From: Apteryx mantelli | Taxonomy: Eukaryota; Chordata; Aves; Apterygiformes; Apterygidae | Length of the DNA: 64,000 nt | Reading direction: 5' to 3' | Assembly: GCF_036417845.1 (NCBI RefSeq) | Contig: NC_089980.1 | Location: 45,072,501 to 45,136,500, forward strand | Shown here: piece by piece, positions 36,501 through 49,700 of the stretch | Position numbering within the stretch: the stretch's first letter is position 1 | Layout of the letters: each line of letters opens with the position of its first letter | Position numbers and translations under genes: made by a program | The notes under the pieces: model-generated | The model's input: only the letters and a program-made list of their open reading frames with translations | What the model was told of the DNA's origin: nothing | The model's database searches: none

Positions 36501-39500
36501 AGATTTCCATGGTCAGCACCCAGTGGAGAGAATGCCAGCAGGAAAGCACTGGGGCAGGATCACTGTCTCCAGGTGCTGGAGAGAAAGTCAGTGGGGAAGA
36601 TTCTCTCGGAGTCCTTCACAGATAACTACATCCCTCATTGGCCTTCAGAAACGAAATTGTGCCACAACGCTGAACAATCTGGTGAACACCCACCTCTGCT
36701 GAGCACCAGGAGCAGCTGTGAAACCAACCAGAGTTTTAAATACATTTTATTTACTTATTATTGTTTTGGAAGAGCCATTTTGAAGCACTGATCACATGGC
36801 AACAGGGGCTGTAGGTACACACAAGAGTTCAGTTGCTAGGGGAACCATACTTCCACATTTTCTATTTTATGAGATTTAAACTTCAACTTCTGTAAAGGGC
36901 TGCAGGAACATTTTAGCAATAAGCTGCTTGGCCTTGCATCTCGGATTCACACTACAATTATAAGGTTATTTGGCCCAACACCAACACTAGGATTCACGCG
37001 CACCATGCACTGAGGCATGCGCTGCATACATGCACTGAGGAAGGCAGGAACAATTCCCATTCTGTGAGTAAAGAAACTGAGGCACCAGGAGAGAAAACAG
37101 CTTTGTGCACTGTATTTGCATGAAACTTCATGTAGGAGGGAAACAGCCTCAGCCGTTTTGAAAAATGCACTGTAGGAAAATTCAGCAAGACACAGCCATA
37201 TTTCTTGCACCTAAAACAGAAATGACTGGGATAAAGAGCAGGAAAGCGTGTATGAACTAAGCACCTACCTGACAACAAGGAGCTGAATAGCCTAGGATTC
37301 TTTACAAATAAAGCAGCTACCCTGATCCATTAGTGGGAGAACAATATTTGTACTATGCTCAATTCCCTCTGCTGCTAGGGCTTAATCCTAGTAGGAATTG
37401 TTTTGGTTTAATTAGCTTTTCCCTAGCAGATGGTCAGATGTGAGAGGCAGAGAATGGTACAGGCTTAACTGTTGTGTGATTGTGCAGCTGCATCTGTAGC
37501 TGAACAGTTAAGCATGTCCAGGAGTCCAGCTGTAGTCTGCACAACACAGTCCATCTCTGGCATTAGCCAAATGTCAGCTTCCTCTTTCTCCAGATTATAT
37601 GCCACAGTCAGAAGCATTATCCAAAGGCAGGCAAACAACTAACATGCAGTCTCACCCTCATCCCCTTTGTCAGAGAAAATCCTCAAATCTTAGTCAGCTG
37701 AGAGTCCCTCTTTTCTTTGCTGACACAGAAGCACATTCAGAAGCATTGCCATGGAAACTTAAACCATCCTCTGTGCTATCCATCAGAGAAGATCTTCAAG
37801 CACAGAAATATTTTATGATCTCTGCAGCACTGAACACAGACAACAGTCAGCGTACTGAAGTAAAATTAGAGACTCCAGTGTTGTGTAAGGATAGCAGTGG
37901 GTCATTCTTAAACCAGACAGCCTAATCCTCTCTTCATGTACAACATGCAATAGCTCTTTATGAGCTGGCAGTGAAAAGCCGTTTAGCACTGAAACAGAGG
38001 TGGTGTTAAGGTAACAAACTCATCCAACCAGAGAAGAAAAAAAGAGGAAGTGTTCACAGTCTTTTCCCAAAGTTGACCAAGTCCTGTCACTTTGTCTTCC
38101 CAGAAGCTAAGAGTGATAGTGCTACTCACTCCCTTGCAAAGAGTGCTTCTTCCCATGCATGGATGTCTCCTGCTTAATTCAAGTTCTAGCCATTTCCTCC
38201 TCTGCAGACTGCATCAAATATTCTCCACAGACTTCCACGCAGCCCCTATATCCAGGCACCGTTTTGTGTCAGAGCACCCACACCTACACCCTGGCAGCAG
38301 TCTCAACAGGCCACAAGGCAAGAACAAGAAAAGGAGACTGCTTCAAAAACATGCTTTGGGCCTAGCAGAGTTAGAGCCTGAGCCAAGGGCAGGAACAGGC
38401 ACAAAACTTTTCTCAACTCTGTAAACAGTGGAGCAGCATGGTTCCCAAAGCACAACGTAACCCTGGAGCATCTTCTCCCTTTTTTGTGGTATGGCCCTGT
38501 AGTTAGTCTTGCCTCAGTTTGCCTGCTGGATTTTCTTTTTCTTTTTTTTTTTTTAAATGATTCTCTTAGCCTTTCAGCACCACCAGACCACTGAGGGATT
38601 TTATTCTGAGAGTTCAGTCACAGAAACACAACACAGTTTAATCCAGCTAAAGAAAAACAAACAGATCCACCCACCCATCTTTCATTGCTGACCTGTACAG
38701 AGCACGCAATGGCTCTGGCTCTTCTCTTACCATTCACCTGGGCTCCCGTTAGTCCTTTTAATGGCAGAATCCTAACTGAAGGGACCTACACCTCTACTCC
38801 CCGCCCCACAGACTGCATAGAAGGTGGCTGCTTGCCACCAGCAGTCACAGGCTGTCCCGCCTGTCCTTCTCTATATGCTGCATTATACTTCCTACATTCA
38901 CCTTTCTCCCTTGGAGAGGATAACCACAGACACTCCAGCTGAGACCAGGCAGGGCTGCTTCAGTTCTTCTCTCAGACACAACCCTTCCCGGGGACAGAGC
39001 AGCTTTCATCAACTGTCTCCTTTCACGCTTGCTGTCACTGCTAAAACCAAAGTCGTTCTCAACTGCTAATAACCAGCACGAACTGTCCTAAGGGGTAATT
39101 GTAGTGAAGGCCAGGCACTTAAGCGTTACCACAAGGCCAACTTGTCCAGGCTAGCACTACATCCCCTGCCTGGCATTGCTCCTGTAAAATTGAAGTGCCT
39201 GGTCTTTGCTACCATTATCCTTTAGGATAGCATAAGCCTGTTAATTATTCTGAGGTTAAGAAAAAATCATCTCCTCTTGAGCAGCAAAGAAAGGCTTTTC
39301 TCCTTCACACGGCTCTTCTCTCTAGACTCCCCTATAAGAGAGCTCCGCACAGACCTTCACTTACAGTTTTACTGTATCTCCTTCCCAGCTTGCCCTCTGA
39401 AGTCACCTCTTGTCACCTATCCTCAAAGGGTCTCTAACTGAGACTAGAGAATGACCAGCCCAACATATCCTAAAGAAAGCAAGCTACCACATGCCAGGTA

Positions 39501-42500
39501 CCTTTTTTTGTTAAATGTCTTAGATTAAACCACTCAAGAAGCTAACAGCTTGCAGCTCCCCTCATCTAAGGGCAAAGACAGTGGAGGAAAGCCAATGTAT
39601 CGCCAGACAGGTGCTGCAAAGAGGTGTTTGTCCAGTGCTGAGAGCAAGCTGGTGGCTCATGTCTTTGTCTTTGTGCAGCTGCAAGATCTGCGGCCTTGCA
39701 GAGGCTGTGACTCTGGGCTAAGGAATGTCTTAGCTGCAGAAACACCACAACATCTGCTCCTCCCTCAAGGTGCCCCAGGACCAGAACAATTTCCTTATTT
39801 TACTGTCTGGCTGTGGGGCTGCTTTCTGCTCCCTGTCCCACCAGGGGGAGATCTAACAACTTGGTGAGGGTGACTGCTACTCAACCCAAAGGAGTGCATC
39901 TCCCCAGAAGAGGTGTTTGGGCACGAACCCCAAAGCACAGAGACCAGGATTCCTTCACCTTCCTGAAGGCCAGCAGGGAAATCAAGCTGAGGAACTAGCC
40001 ACTTTCTAGCTACCATGTATTAAAATTCACCGATGGGAAAAGAAAAGGGACAAGACTGAGGCCACCCTCCTCCTCAGCCAACATCACATCTATTCCATTC
40101 CAGCTCCCTTGCTCCCCTCCTGTCAACCAGAAAGTGGCAGTAGGAGCAATGTTTAATCCTAAGCAAGACCCCCATTTTGCAGCAGTAGCCTGTATCTCAT
40201 GACAAAGCTGAAACACCTCAATGATAAATTCAGAATGATTATATACACTTAAAGGTTCAATTGATAACTTTCCACATAATCCAGTTTTAAACTCCCTTAT
40301 ATTTTTGCTACGCTTCATGTTGCCACAGGGCATATCGTTCATTTTGGCACTGCACAACAGAGGAAGGAGAAGAAAGATTCAGGCAACATATACTTTTCTT
40401 CACAATACCTGAAAGTCCTGAAAGTTGGGGACAGAGTCAGTGGCAACTAATTTGAAATAGTGTACAGATTACATGAAGTCAGGGGAGAAGAGAGCCAAAT
40501 GCAAATAATTTCCAATCCTTTCATAGTCAAAAGAGTCTTTGGCAACAAGTAACATTCCCCTAACCATCTACAATTGAGATCCTGCTTTGAAAAGTGATAC
40601 ATCCTTGTCCAGAGACAGCGGCATGGTCTGGTACAGTAGTTCTGCAGCAATGGAGCTGAAGACTGCAGCAACAACCAGAAAGCAACAACTATGCTATAAA
40701 GTCAAAGCTAAGGATAGCAGTATGAAGGTCTCCCATAGAAGACAAACTTTAATATGGAAGCAACTGGCTGGTCACAGAATTTGAGGCTGCTGGGAATTGC
40801 CAGAAGGAAAAGTGCAAGTCCCAAAGATCAAAACAAACTGTTTAATGAGCTGAACAGGCTAGGGCTTACCCAGGACACAGAAGATGCTCAGCTGTTTCTT
40901 CTACAAGCCTTGCCCAGAGCCTCCCTGTACTCACAGTGGCACTGCCAAAAGGGACCATCTTTCCCTGTGCCAGGCAAATGAAAGACTTAGGGGGAAAAAA
41001 AGCAGGGATGGCTTGCATGATAGGACCATAGAAAACTAGTGTCTGTTTTGCCCAGAAATCAGGGCAAGGATCCCAAAATAATGCATCTGCATCCTGATCT
41101 GCCATTCCTCACCAAACTTCCAGGGCTTAAATGCCAGCTCTTGGGGTGCCAGCCAGAAGAAGGAGGCTTTTTTAGAACAAGCTGGAACAGTTCAGCTGCA
41201 GTGGATACACAACAACATTTACACTACCGACTGGGGGAACCGCTCCTGCCTGGGGTTAAATCCCGGGTCCACTCCATCTCCGGATGTACAACACAGTTTG
41301 TACTGAGAACAGCTTGATGGCACGAGTCACTCAATCGTCTGCTGATTTGCCACGAGCACACAAGGCAGCAGGGGGACAAGCCAACCTTAACTGGCCTTAC
41401 CGGTATAAGTTAAGCCTTACAACACACCCAAGCAAACAGCCAGTTCCTTTGGAGGAGCAGGCATGAGTTATTTTGCTGCAGCTATAAAGGAAACATTGCT
41501 GCTAGGACATGCCCCTGGAGTGACTGTGCCACTCAGCTCTCCCGCTGCATTCCTGGGGTTGTTTAGCATGGACCCAGCTCCAGCCTTTCCACAAGCAAGC
41601 AGCAGTCTGAACCCTGAATGCCATCTGCAAACGCTGCCAGACTCCACCTCCTGTGTGCCTGCAGGCCAGCAGGTGTGGCCAGGAATGGCACAAGCTACAC
41701 ACCAAACACACCTTTGATGTGGAGCTGAAAGCATGTAGCCAGGGGGCATGAACAGCACGCCGCCCAGCCGCCTTGCTGACTCCCAGTGCAGGAATGTGGC
41801 TGCAACCACAGGCCAAGGAAGGCAAACACACTGCATTCCTCACCAGGCAGGGAAGGAAAACAAGCAGCCAGCCCACACACCCGCCACACGCCCCACGCAT
41901 GCCAGCCCTGCCACTGCCAGGACCCCAACGATAGCTTTAGTCCCAAACCCGGCTGTGGGAGAGCTTTCCAGGCGACATCTCGAGCCATGGGGCAAGAGAA
42001 ACAGAGCATGGCAGGAGAGTTATCAACAGGGCATGCAAGCTGCGGGGAGGAGAAGAGCAGCCATCAGGGCTGGGAAGTAACCACATTCCAGGGCAGGAAC
42101 AGAGCTCTGTGCAGTAGCCTGGGAAGGGAATTTCCCTGATTTTTCCTATAAGACAAGGGGCAAACACAACACTGAGTCTTGCTGAGCTGAGGGGGCAGAG
42201 CTGAATGAGAAGCTGACTTCAGGCATCAAGGGTGCTTGGAAGGATCCAGATCTTTCTTCTCCCTCAGGAAATCCCTCTACCTAAAGTCAACCAGCTTCTC
42301 TGAGATACAATCATTTCCTCCTTATCACAACATCCTTCTGCAGACACTGTCCTCACTGCCCACAGAAACAGATCTGATCTTCATTGTACATGATTCTCCC
42401 CCCACCAGCAATGACACTTGATCACTCACATGATCATGAAAAGAAAAATTCTGTGTATGAAAATCCATGACACTCCTCTTCTCCCAGGACCTCACTATTT

Positions 42501-45384
42501 CAGACTTACAAGCAGACCCTACGCTCTAGCCAGAAAAAGACTACACCATTTCCACATGGCACTCCTTCAAACTCCAAAGCTTTCCACAGAAGCTACTCTT
42601 CCCAAACAGGAAGCTACTCCAAATGAAAGAGAGATGAGGATGCACCAGGAGGTACAAGTTATCTATGTCCTCAAGCCAATGCAAAGAAAGGCTGTATTTC
42701 GAATCCCTCATGTTGTGAATCTGCACTTACTTTGTGTAATACAATTAGCCATCAACCCACTCTTAAAAACCCATTGCCCAGTGCTGAGGGCCAGTTATGA
42801 GACTTAATAGCCAGTGTTCTCTCAATGCGAAGCAGAAAAGCCACCGCTCTGATGAGCACTGTAGCAAGGATATAACCCACCTGAATCTGCAGCAATACCC
42901 CAAAGGACTCCAAGGAGAACTCCGGCCCACTACGCCTCACACAGTAGGTTCTGAACTTCAGCAAAGGAATGTCAGAAAGGAGCAGGATTTCATAAGGCAA
43001 AAATGAGAGAAACTATACAACACAAGCTGATATGGCAGAATGGATATTCCCTTCTACTCTCCAAGAAGCAAAGAGGGATGTGCATACATACACAGGGAGC
43101 CCTGTGCTGTCATTGCACAAAGCAGAGTCAACAAATTCAAACAGCACCAGTGAAGGGCTGAAATGCTGTAATCTCTGGGGAACTTGGAAGGGGAAAGCTC
43201 AACATAGCCACAAGCTCCAGGAACATACCAACGCATCTAGCAAGCTGCCAGAGCAGGGATGGTTTATAAGCCCGTGGCCCAGCTGCTCCACACCCCACAT
43301 GTGCATTTCAAGGCCCTCACAGAGGGGAATGGTCTGGTATTAGGTAATAAGAGCAGACCAGATGAGGTCCTGATTTCCCATGCCTATTAAAATTCAAGGC
43401 CCCAAGCTACCTAGTTCCTTCCAAGGCTATAAGGTAGGCTATTGCACTAGCTCCAGTGACTGGAAGAAAGAGGCATGAGAGGCCAGATTTACCAATAGAT
43501 TTTTATCCAAAGATATAAATAGAAGCCTGGCAGGACTTACAAAAGCACCCAAACAGATTAGGTGTTTAAATCACCATATGCAGGAGAAAGGGCTTCTCTG
43601 GTTCTAACCACTCCATACCTCTCCAACCCCAACCACCACAAGAAAACCTAATTCAGAGAGGACGGAAGCCCCTGCTGCTCAACAGGTTGCCAAAGGCCAT
43701 CCCTGTGCAATCCACTCCAATGGTGACTGCACACAAATTCCCACAAGCCTCAACAGTGCAACCTGCAATGGCTGCAGCTCTTGCAGCATTTAGATCTGTC
43801 TGCTTCCCAGAATAGGAGCTGCCTCTTCAGCCTCTCCTCTCCCCTCCTCCACTACACCTTTGTTTTTCATACACTTAATACTGTTTCAAGGTACACCCGG
43901 TGGGCGGGTGAGTGGGGGAAAGGGGCCCTTTATAATTGTAGTGTTGCAATCTGCCAGCCCAGCCAGGCAGCCTGTTCCCGCCTGCACTGTATTAAATACC
44001 TTATAACTGATTACACCCCCATGGGGCATGATTAGCAGTCTTCAGAGAACAAAGTCTACTTTCATAAGAATAAGAACAGACATGTACTGCTAACCTACTA
44101 CACAGCTGGGCAGGCGAGGAAACAGAGGGGAAAAAAGAAGGGCGTGTGGCGGGAAGAGCTAACTGCACTGCTACCCCTATTCTTTCCTTCCCTCCCCTAT
44201 TCTAGAGTCTGTGAGCTGCGATTTGCACTGCCATGAATTATTCCCTTCAGACCTAGCCCAGAAGATTCAGGTAACGCAAGCTCATAAATAAACTTCTGTC
44301 ATGGAAGTTGGGCAAAGTCCTGACCTGAAGAGGTAAGGCCTTGAGGCAACTGCATTGAGCTTTGCTCTGGGTGACAACAATTCCTTGACATCAGTTTGCA
44401 GAAAAAGGGAAGACTGAATTCCCACAGTAGCATCAAAAACAGCAAGGAGAAAGAAAGCTTGAAATATAATCACATACCCACACTCCCCTCTGTCACTCAG
44501 TATATGTCTGAAAAGTCTATACTATATAAGAAAGAGCAAAGCATCTAATTTAGTCTCTAGGCTAACAGCTCTCCAGAATCAGGTGTTTTTTTCTGGAGGG
44601 GATAGAGAAGGCAGCAAACAGGAGGAAAACCCTCTCCATTTGAGACAGATAACTGGGATCCCCAAACATACACAATCCATACACACTGCAGTAACAAAGA
44701 ACCAGCTTGATGGAAACTTAGCCAACCTGACATGAAATGACCTTCAGCTCATTATAAGGTGTCTTCCAAATCTCTAATGCCCACACAAACAGCCACAAAC
44801 ATATTTGGTACTATCTGGCCTCCATCTCAACAAAGCACCGAAAAAACAAAACAAAACAAAAAAACCCCCCAAACCTGTGCAGCTTTCACCAAAAGAAGCA
44901 AGAAAAAAAATGGAGGCTCAGACAAGCCCAGGATCAGCCCTTCCAGCTACTCTCCCCAAACCAATCACAGAGGAGAGCAAAGCAGGAACTCCAGGAAAAT
45001 GTTCACAGAGGGGCACCTGCATAGAATCTTCAGCAAAACAGAACTTTTCTAACTGTGTCATTTGGCAACAAGTGACCTGCTTCACCCAGAGCCCACTTGC
45101 TTTGCCTGTGGCCCAACGGCTGCTTACGGTATAGCCTGGAGGCCTTGTGTTCAGCTGATGCATCTGGAGGGGGGAGCCTGGCTGAAACATTCCACCCAGA
45201 TTCTTACCCAACCCACCCAAGAACGGGTTTGTTGATGGAGACACCAACCCAGCTAAAAATGATCTGCTCATATCTGCATTACTCAGCAGCTGGTTCTTCA
45301 TCCAGCACAAATGAGATATTTGAACTGTCCTTTCTAGTCTTATTTGTACAGGAAAATCTGTGTATTCTCTTTTATTACAGAAAG

Positions 45385-45459
45385 ACCTGAAGGCACCAAC
45401 TGAACCTGAAGATGACCCTTCTCAAGAATGGTTACTTTAAACAACTCTGGGATTTAAAC
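45385..45459 (+). repeat. dispersed direct repeat, copy 1
   Basis: About 75 bp that aligns to 46631-46703. The best-conserved block reads CTTCTCAAGAATGGTTAC followed by TTTAAACAACTCT, with one mismatch in the first part. The family is not recognised; flanking DNA is not similar. Confidence 0.8.
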
Positions 45460-46076
45460 TATCCCAGACAGCACAAAAGTAGTTTGACTTTGGGAGCTGA
45501 AGTTGCAATACCATAATAAATCCAAGTGGCACAGTAAAATCTTTCCTAAAAGCTGAAAGTTGTGAAGCCCCAGATAGCCTTGTATACAATCTGATTCTGC
45601 TACCATGGGCTAGTCCATGGGAAACCACACTTCACACTGTACAAAACAATACAAAAAAACCCTCTACAGTCCTTCAGCTCTGGCAAGACAGAAGTAGTTT
45701 GTCCGCATCCTGGCTATAAAAAACAATTAGCTACCAATCAACTGTTCAATCCCCCACCATGCAGGACAACTGTCAATCAGGCATTCAGGCTCAGTTGACA
45801 AGCTAGCAAGCATGGCAAACCAACTCCTTCCCCGGCTGCCATACCATAATGTATACCCTGCACCCACTCCCATCCCCAGAGTAAACTGCTTTCCCCTGCA
45901 GAGAAGCACTCCTGCTATTCTGTTACCAGTATTCACCACCAGGGCAAGAGACCCTAATTTAGCCCGGCACGGGCCTTCTGCAAACTGCTAATCCCCAATA
46001 CACAGCTGTTTTTCAAATGCACAAGCATGAGCAAACCGTAAACGATTTATGGCGTGTGGCAGGAAGACTCCTGGCT

Positions 46077-46096
46077 CCCCGCGTAGGCGGGGTTTT
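46077..46096 (+). other. perfect GC hairpin followed by T4
   Basis: CCCCGC (46077-46082) and GCGGGG (46087-46092) enclose the tetraloop GTAG and are followed by TTTT. It lies in a CpG-retaining stretch (about 45955-46210) within an otherwise CpG-poor intron. Its resemblance to a bacterial intrinsic terminator is taken as coincidental. Confidence 0.6.
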
Positions 46097-46630
46097 CGGA
46101 CAAGATCATGCTTGGACTAATGTTTATATTGCGAGTTGTCAGTCGGGTAGTAAATCATCTCTGGAGCTACATAGTAATACAGCTCTTCCCCACCCAGCTG
46201 GAGCCTCGACTACACTGAACCCTGTTACAGCTATTTCAAACACACCTGGGAACCTATTACAAAAACACCAACAAATCAAGGAAAAATGGATACACTAATG
46301 AATAGATTCTGCAAAAATTCTGCAGTTCAGCAAGGCTGATTTGCTTTCAGGAATCAACCCCACCTGGCATGAGAAGCTTCCCAAAAATGACACTCCTTAC
46401 TAGCCCTAGAAGAAACTGCAGTGAGTACCTCCACAGACATCTCCTGCTAGTAAAGTGTGCTGCTAGCAAAATACAGTGAGCCGAGAAAACCCTTCTGAGC
46501 AAAGCTTGCGTTTCCTAGCACTTACATAGCCAGTGCATGAACAATGCTTGGAAATTCAATTCTAAAACTCAAAAATTATATTTTGCATGCTTTAGTGCAT
46601 GAGATGCTTTCTGCTCATAAAAATGAAACC

Positions 46631-46703
46631 ACCTAAAGGTAAGCTGTGAACATGAAGAAGATCCTTCTCAAGAAGGGTTACTTTAAACAACTCTAATTTA
46701 AAC
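46631..46703 (+). repeat. dispersed direct repeat, copy 2
   Basis: The second copy of the 75-bp segment at 45385-45459, in the same orientation about 1.25 kb away. The alignment needs small gaps at both ends. Confidence 0.8.
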
Positions 46704-49700
46704 AAAGTATCCTGCTGATTTCTATTATTTTCTTTCCCTCTGTTTGATAGGGCTGTGCATACAATACAATATGAATCCCCCCCGCAGGTAAAAGTGAAGG
46801 GGAAAGAGTTCTTAAAAAAAGGAAAAAAAAAGATATACAAATAAAAACACACAAGAACATCCAGAACAGTAGAAGAAACTGCAATCACTTTTTGCTCATT
46901 TGAGATCGACTAGATTTCAAGTCACCTCCCTAGAATTTTTTAACCTTCCCACCAGGCAACAACAGATCCCTCACTAAGGAACAGCAAAGTTGCAGGATGA
47001 AATCTGATTTAGGAGACAACAAAGCAAGGTATCTTTGGGAATTGTATAAAGCACACGCAGCAACACATACCAAGGTCTGAGTACAGTTACCCTGAGTAGC
47101 ATATGCTAAAATAATGGTCAAAAAACTTACTGCCACAATAATTATCTAATTATTATCTTGGGAAAATATCTTATATTCGTTTGAAACAAATGCTATAAAG
47201 TAAAACTTGCCTAAGGCTTTTTACGAGCCTAAGTATAATTCCACAACAGTTAAGAGAAACTACCTCATCTACCCCTTTTCATTTCAGAACCATTCATGCA
47301 TAAGTGTTACAATAATGCAGCTGGACGACTGAGACTTGAAACACAAGAGTAAGAAAATTCAGTTATGATCCCTACAACATTGCCAAAGCCAACTTTATCA
47401 CAGGGACAAAATACAAATGTGGAACTCAGACAAGACAGAGTAGTCACTGTAGAACTCGCAGTTGTGAATTTGCCAACCCTTAGAAATCAGAAATTTAAAA
47501 CAGTTCTCTCTTGCCACTAGCAGCAGGTCAGGTGCCCTGTGCAAAAGTCCCTAAAAAACAGCCTAACCCCCTACAGGAAACCACATGTTCCAATCCTGAC
47601 CCATTCCACATTTTATCTGTATTCCCTCAGCATCACACAGACAATTTCTGTGAAAGTCAGTAGCCCCTCACTCATTTACAGCAGTTATGCCTGCCACAAA
47701 AGGGTTAAGCTGTGCTCTAAAGCACTTGTGTTGTTTCCAGCACAGCCTATAGGGAGGGCATCCATACGCAGATCTCAAGGTCTGCAGGACCTGCTCCAAG
47801 CCCTGAAAATCCTCCCCCTCTGCTCTTACCTTCAGGAATTCCCTCTACATTAAGGCAGACATTACAAACAAACATGCCCTTGAACATATCTCCATACCAC
47901 TGCCACTTACCTTTACTGGCCTGTTCATCAAATCCAATTCACATCCATGTGATCAAGCAGCACTAATGATCCTCTTGGTCCTCAACACAGTTGGGACATG
48001 AGTGCAGGACAAAGAATGTGTCTTCCCAAATACAGGGAAGTTGAGGCTCATGCCAGAACATACTGGATCTCACTAGAATAGCCTTAGAGGAGTCCACCCC
48101 TCCAGCTGCTTTCTGACTAAAGTCCACTTACAAAACTGCAATGTGTAGAGGCCAAACTCCACATGCTCTTTTCGCTCTTAGAAGCAGAGGCAAGAAGCAT
48201 AAAGCACCTTGCCTGACCACTTGGAAAGAGACAATACTTACACGTCTTGGCATTCACAAATAAGACACAATCTTCATCTATGGGCTGCACTATCCTTCCA
48301 AGGACCCCTCTTTTCCACAGCTTAAAATTCTCAGCTACTAGGGCTACTCAGATCAGTTGGGTTTGGGTTTTTTGTTGTTTTTGTTTTTTATTAAATGCAG
48401 TTATCACAAAAGGGAAGACTGGCAGGTAATCTAACATAGCAAATAAGTGTGATTCAATACTTTGTCTCTGACACAGGCCAATACGTTAGAAGAAGGAGCA
48501 AGAAGCCCCAGTGGACAATTATGGAATGAACTGTCCTTTTTCCTAACCTTTACCTGTTAGAGATTGAGTTATGTCTGAAAAATACGTCTTCTAAAACAAG
48601 TACTTTAGCTAAAGCAAGTCTGAACATTTCCACTCATATAAGAGTTTGATCTTTTCTGAATCCCGCTCAACTTAGCCTCAGTGCTATTATGTGGTAGTGA
48701 ATTTCCACAGATTAGACATCATGTGAAAACACTTTAAAATCATTATTCAGTTTGATGCCTATCAGTTTTACTGAATTGCATTCACCTCAACTGAAGAATA
48801 CATTCCAGCTCCTTCATCTCTCTACAGCAGTCTTCCTCAGACTTGGCACCTAGCATTGTTGAAAAAAGCAGAGGAAAACCGAGCCCACCCAAGTGATGCT
48901 AATCCTGCATTCCAACCATTGCAACGCTGTTCTCACACTCCTACGTGGCCGTTTCCTTCCTAAGCACAGCTCCCAGGAGGACGCTCCAGAGGGGGTGGCT
49001 TATGTCATTCCAAATATGAGACAGCCTGTGAGCCGCTGCTCTTGGCAATCTATGTCTGAACATATTAGCAATAAGACCATAAATTAACATGCTGGCAAGA
49101 AAGAGAACAATTTTCACGTCTAGAACAAATAAGGGGCAGAAAAGTGAAGAGAGGAACCTAAGTCAAAGATACAGCCAGATAAGGTCTTACAAGCTGTGGA
49201 AGCAAGCACACAGATCCTGGGAAGGGATGAAAAGCAGCGGTCTCAGAGTGGCCACTTGCTTTAAACAAAGCGGGGCCTGACTTGCACTCCACAGCAATTT
49301 CACCATGCTACAGAATATGGAAGACAGTGGACCACACAAGGGTCTGCTTCATTTTGAAGTCGCAGCTTAGCATATTCTTTTCATTTCTTCTCCTCCACCA
49401 AGCTTCGCTACAGTATTCATCACTACAGTATCCAAGCACCTTATAGCCATTTATTGACTCTTCCCCAAATCCACAATAAGATATGTGTTCATCATATTTT
49501 GTAACCAAAGAATGAAGACCAAGAAACAGTAATGATCTGAATATGCTCACACAATAAATTTGCAGCAGAAATTACATATCCTACGTTCCAGATCAGAATT
49601 CTGACCACAGGGTCATCCTTCCCTTCTAATCAGCTCAATTTAAAAAAAAGTAACATTCTTCCTATACCAGTTACAGATACAGCCAATATGGAACAAGACA

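Noticed and set aside
44144-46068. Shared 17-mer GGCGTGTGGCRGGAAGA at about 44144 and 46052
   Set aside because: One mismatch in 17 bases within 64 kb is expected by chance; flanks do not align.
46077-46096. Hairpin plus T4 read as a Rho-independent terminator or bacterial insert
   Set aside because: The surrounding DNA is ordinary vertebrate intron, and no bacterial gene is nearby; a 6-bp stem with T4 is too weak to claim transfer.
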